A DNA stretch of 9,912 nucleotides from Streptomyces katrae (lineage in GTDB: Bacteria; Actinomycetota; Actinomycetes; Streptomycetales; Streptomycetaceae). The translations under genes were made by a program, and so were the position numbers. The notes beneath the pieces are model-generated. The model did not search any database. It was not told the origin of the DNA and worked only from the letters and a program-made list of their open reading frames with translations. The stretch lies in contig NZ_JZWV01000769.1 of assembly GCF_000966975.1 (NCBI RefSeq), positions 1-9,912 on the forward strand, written 5' to 3'. Shown one piece after another: positions 7,025 through 9,912 of the stretch. Within the stretch, counting starts at the first letter, position 1. Each line of letters starts with the position of its first letter.

Positions 7025-9912
7025 ATGGCTGAGTTGGCTGAGTTGGCTGAGCACACGCCCGGTTCCACCCGGAACGGCGGTGCGGCACCCGCCGACAGCC
7101 GGATCGCGGTCATCGGCCTGTCCTGCCGTCTGCCACAGGCACCTGACCCCGAAGCCCTGTGGCGGCTGCTCGGGGACGGGGTCGACGCCATCACCCCCGT
7201 CCCCGCGGACCGCCCGGACCCGGCCGTCCTCCACGACCCGGACCCGGCCGTACCCGGCCGCGCGGACAGCCGCTGGGGCGGCCACCTGGACCGGGTGGAC
7301 GCCTTCGACGCCGCGTTCTTCGGGATCTCCCCGCGCGAGGCAGCCGCGATGGACCCGCAGCAGCGCCTGGTGCTGGAGCTGGCCTGGGAGGCCCTGGAGC
7401 ACGCCGGGATCGTGCCGTCGGCGCTGCGCGGGCAGCACGCCGGGGTGTTCGTCGGCGCCATGTGGGACGACTACGCCACCCTCTCCCACCGCGGCGGCCC
7501 GGCGGCGATCGGCCGGCACACCATGACGGGCCTGCACCGCAGCGTCCTCGCCAACCGGCTGTCGTACCTGCTGGGGCTGCGCGGCCCGAGCATCACCGTG
7601 GACACCGGCCAGTCCTCCTCGCTCGTCGCCGTGCACCTGGCCTGCGAGAGCCTGCGCACGGGCGAGTCGAGCCTGGCCGTCGTCGGCGGGGTCAACCTGG
7701 CACTCGCCCCCGAGAGCAGCGTCACGGCGGCCGAGTTCGGCGGGCTGTCCCCCGACGGCCGCTGCTTCACCTTCGACGCCCGCGCCAACGGGTTCGTACG
7801 GGGCGAGGGCGGCGGCGTCGTCGTCCTCAAGCCCCTCGCACGGGCGCTGGCCGACGGCGACCGGGTGCTCGGTGTCGTCGCGGGCAGCGCCGTCAACAAC
7901 GACGGCGGCGGCGAGGGCCTGACCGCGCCCAGCCGCGAGGGCCAGGAGGACGTGCTGCGCCGGGCCTACGAGCGGGCCGGGGTCGACCCCCTCTCCGTCC
8001 AGTACGTGGAGCTGCACGGCACGGGCACGGCGGTCGGCGACCCGGTGGAGGCGGCCGCGCTGGGCGCGGTCCTCGGGGCCGGCCGGCCGGCGGAGCGGCC
8101 GCTGCTCGTCGGCTCGGTGAAGACGAACATCGGGCACCTGGAGGGCGCCGCCGGCATCGCGGGCCTGATCAAGACCCTGCTGAGCCTGGGCCGGCGCGCG
8201 CTCCCGCCGAGCCTGCACTTCGAGACGCCGAACCCGGCGATCCCGCTGGACGAGCTGCGGCTGGAGGTGGTCACCGGGCTGCGCCCGTGGGCGGAGCCGG
8301 ACCGGCCGCTGGTCGCCGGTGTCAGCTCCTTCGGGATGGGCGGGACCAACTGCCACGTGGTGCTGGAGGAGGCCCCGCGCGGGGCGGGGGCCGCGCCGGA
8401 GGCGCCGCCCGCGCACCCGCTCCCGTACGCGGTGTCCGGCACCACCCCGGAGGCCCTGCGCGGGCAGGCCCTGCGGCTGCGCGCCTGGCTGGACGGGGAC
8501 GCGGCGGCCGACACCGGCCCGGCCGCGCTGAGCCGGGCCCTGGCCGGCACCCGTACGGCCTTCGAGCACCGGGCGGTGGTCGTCGCCGCCGACCGCGAGG
8601 AGCTGGCCCGGGGGCTGGACGCGCTGGCCCGGGAGCAGCGGGCGGCGGGTCTGGTGCGCGGCCGGGCGGCGGCGGATGCCGGGGGCCTGGCCGTCCTGTT
8701 CACCGGGCAGGGCAGCCAGCGGACCGGCATGGGCCGGGGGCTGTACGAGGCGTTCCCGGTGTTCGCGCGGGCCTTCGACGCGGTGTGCGCGGCACTGGGC
8801 GGCGGGCTCGGGGAGGCCGTCTTCGGGGAGGACGCCGAGGCCCTGAACCGCACCGGGACCGCGCAGCCGGCCCTCTTCGCGGTCGAGGTCGCGCTGTACC
8901 GGCTCGTCGAATCCTGGGGCGTGGTCCCGGAGTTCGTCGGCGGGCACTCGGTGGGCGAGATCGCCGCCGCGCACGTGGCCGGGGTGCTGTCGCTGCGCGA
9001 CGCGGCCGTGCTGGTCGGCGCGCGCGGGCGGCTGATGGAGGCCCTCCCGGAGGGCGGGGTCATGGTCTCCGTCCAGGCGGGCGAGGAGCGGGTGGCCCCG
9101 CTGCTGGTGCCGGGCGCGGCGATCGCCGCCGTCAACGGCCCGCGGGCCGTGGTGGTGTCCGGCTCCCGCGAGGCGGTCTCGGCGGTGATCGGACGGCTGG
9201 CGGAACTGGACGTGAAGTCCAAGGAGCTGCGGGTCAGCCACGCCTTCCACTCCCCCCTCATGGACCCGATGCTGGAGGAGTTCCGCGCGGCCGTCGCGGG
9301 CCTGGACTTCCACCGTCCCGGGATCCCCTTCGTCTCCGCCCTCACCGGCGGCCTGGTCACGGACGAGATCGCGCACCCGGACTACTGGGTGAGCCATGTC
9401 CGCGAAGCCGTCCGCTTCCACGACGCCGTCCGCACCCTGGAGGCCGAAGGCGCCACCGCCTACCTGGAGCTGGGGCCCGACGGGGTGCTGACCGCCATGG
9501 CCCGCCCCTGCCTCGCCGACGAGGCCGCCGCCGTCCTGGTACCCGCCCTGCGGCGCCAGGGCGACGAGGCGCGGTCGCTGCTCACCGCGACCGCGGGCCT
9601 GTACGCCCACGGCGCCCTCGCCGCGCTCCCGCTGGGCCTCCCCGCCGGCCCGGCCGCCCGCGACCTGCCCACGTACGCCTTCCAGCGCGAGCGCCACTGG
9701 CTCGCCGAGGCCCCGAACGGGGCCGGACAGGGCCCGGCGGCGGGACCGGGAACGGCCCGGACGCCGATCCCGGCCCGGGCCGGCCGGGCCCCGGAGGCCT
9801 TCCCCCAGGCCCTGGATCCGGGTCCCGCTTCAGCCTTCTCCCCGGCGCCGGGCGCCGGTGAGGCGCCGGAGGACGCCCGCCGGGCCGACGCCCCCGGCTC
9901 CCCCGCGGCCCT
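7025..9912 (+). CDS. modular type I polyketide synthase, loading module KSQ-AT (3' end outside window)
   Basis: The frame is open to the right edge, giving 962 residues with no stop. The ketosynthase (about 26-451) starts RIAVIGLSCRLP and ends GMGGTNCHVVLEEAP. Its active site reads VDTGQSSSL, with Gln196 replacing the nucleophilic Cys, while His331 (LHGTGT), Lys366 and His371 (KTNIGH) remain. This is the KSQ signature of loading modules, which decarboxylate the extender unit rather than condense. The acyltransferase (about 555-865) has TGQGSQ (Gln562), GHSVG with Ser642, Arg667 and HAFHS (739-743). HAFH with GHSVG points to malonyl-CoA, so the expected starter is acetyl. YAFQRERHWL (884-893) closes the AT region, and a Pro/Ala/Gly-rich linker then runs to the edge; the ACP must lie beyond. 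The N-terminus has no docking coiled coil, as expected for a first module. An in-frame ATG at 7007 would add MGEKKT but has no Shine-Dalgarno. I see no in-frame TTA codon. Confidence 0.95.
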   Translation, partial: MAELAELAEHTPGSTRNGGAAPADSRIAVIGLSCRLPQAPDPEALWRLLGDGVDAITPVPADRPDPAVLHDPDPAVPGRADSRWGGHLDRVDAFDAAFFGISPREAAAMDPQQRLVLELAWEALEHAGIVPSALRGQHAGVFVGAMWDDYATLSHRGGPAAIGRHTMTGLHRSVLANRLSYLLGLRGPSITVDTGQSSSLVAVHLACESLRTGESSLAVVGGVNLALAPESSVTAAEFGGLSPDGRCFTFDARANGFVRGEGGGVVVLKPLARALADGDRVLGVVAGSAVNNDGGGEGLTAPSREGQEDVLRRAYERAGVDPLSVQYVELHGTGTAVGDPVEAAALGAVLGAGRPAERPLLVGSVKTNIGHLEGAAGIAGLIKTLLSLGRRALPPSLHFETPNPAIPLDELRLEVVTGLRPWAEPDRPLVAGVSSFGMGGTNCHVVLEEAPRGAGAAPEAPPAHPLPYAVSGTTPEALRGQALRLRAWLDGDAAADTGPAALSRALAGTRTAFEHRAVVVAADREELARGLDALAREQRAAGLVRGRAAADAGGLAVLFTGQGSQRTGMGRGLYEAFPVFARAFDAVCAALGGGLGEAVFGEDAEALNRTGTAQPALFAVEVALYRLVESWGVVPEFVGGHSVGEIAAAHVAGVLSLRDAAVLVGARGRLMEALPEGGVMVSVQAGEERVAPLLVPGAAIAAVNGPRAVVVSGSREAVSAVIGRLAELDVKSKELRVSHAFHSPLMDPMLEEFRAAVAGLDFHRPGIPFVSALTGGLVTDEIAHPDYWVSHVREAVRFHDAVRTLEAEGATAYLELGPDGVLTAMARPCLADEAAAVLVPALRRQGDEARSLLTATAGLYAHGALAALPLGLPAGPAARDLPTYAFQRERHWLAEAPNGAGQGPAAGPGTARTPIPARAGRAPEAFPQALDPGPASAFSPAPGAGEAPEDARRADAPGSPAA
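7027..7051 (+). repeat. 9-bp triplicate at the 5' end of the polyketide synthase gene
   Basis: GGCTGAGTT is repeated at a 9-bp period (two full copies plus GGCTGAG), encoding AELAELAE directly after the initiator Met. The period is three codons, so slippage would not break the frame. The first residues may form a short helix. Confidence 0.7.

Noticed and set aside
7001..9861. Roughly 900-codon open frames on both strands over the polyketide synthase
   Set aside because: Both are shadow frames of GC-rich PKS DNA; the KS and AT motifs fall in the plus-strand frame starting at 7025 that stays open to the window edge.

Overview
The window comes from a high-GC actinomycete, most likely Streptomyces or a close relative. 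GC is strongly enriched at third codon positions, GTG starts are used, Shine-Dalgarno sequences are GA-rich, and the proteins are actinobacterial in type. There are three zones: a primary-metabolism zone on the left, a pair of small membrane proteins in the middle, and the left edge of a modular type I polyketide gene cluster on the right.

Left zone (1-1916): a small unrecognised gene reads rightwards and ends at 475. Its expression region is compact: a possible -35/-10 pair, two abutting 14-bp palindromes over the -10/start point, and a strong Shine-Dalgarno before an ATG at 160. That ATG is out of frame with the obvious coding frame further on, and a 1-base indel in a G run at 197-200 would explain this. 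A perfect 16-bp-stem hairpin (509-545) separates it from the convergent NADP-type glutamate dehydrogenase gene gdhA (567-1916, minus strand).

Middle zone (2106-4830): two DUF1772/anthrone-oxygenase-like four-helix membrane proteins are encoded tail to tail with only 6 bp between their stop codons. They are paralogues and share a perfect 21-bp inverted repeat. A 13-bp-stem hairpin follows, and then the dihydrolipoyl dehydrogenase gene lpdA (3427-4830, minus strand). No E1 or E2 subunit gene is visible beside lpdA.

Right zone (4831-9912): a 263-bp divergent intergenic region holds a near-perfect 18-bp palindrome and two sets of short direct repeats. After it come two genes read rightwards and probably co-transcribed. 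The first encodes an acyl-CoA-oxidase-like flavoprotein in which the expected catalytic glutamate appears to be alanine. The second is the start of a modular polyketide synthase whose first ketosynthase has Gln in place of the active-site Cys (KSQ), followed by an acyltransferase with malonyl-type motifs. This is a loading module expected to make an acetyl starter by decarboxylating malonyl-ACP. The synthase runs off the right edge before any ACP is seen.

The most notable points are the active-site substitution in the oxidase-like protein beside the loading module, the tandem operator with a frameshifted small gene at the left end, and the tail-to-tail DUF1772 pair. I do not recognise the polyketide product, and nothing here proves a wholly new system.
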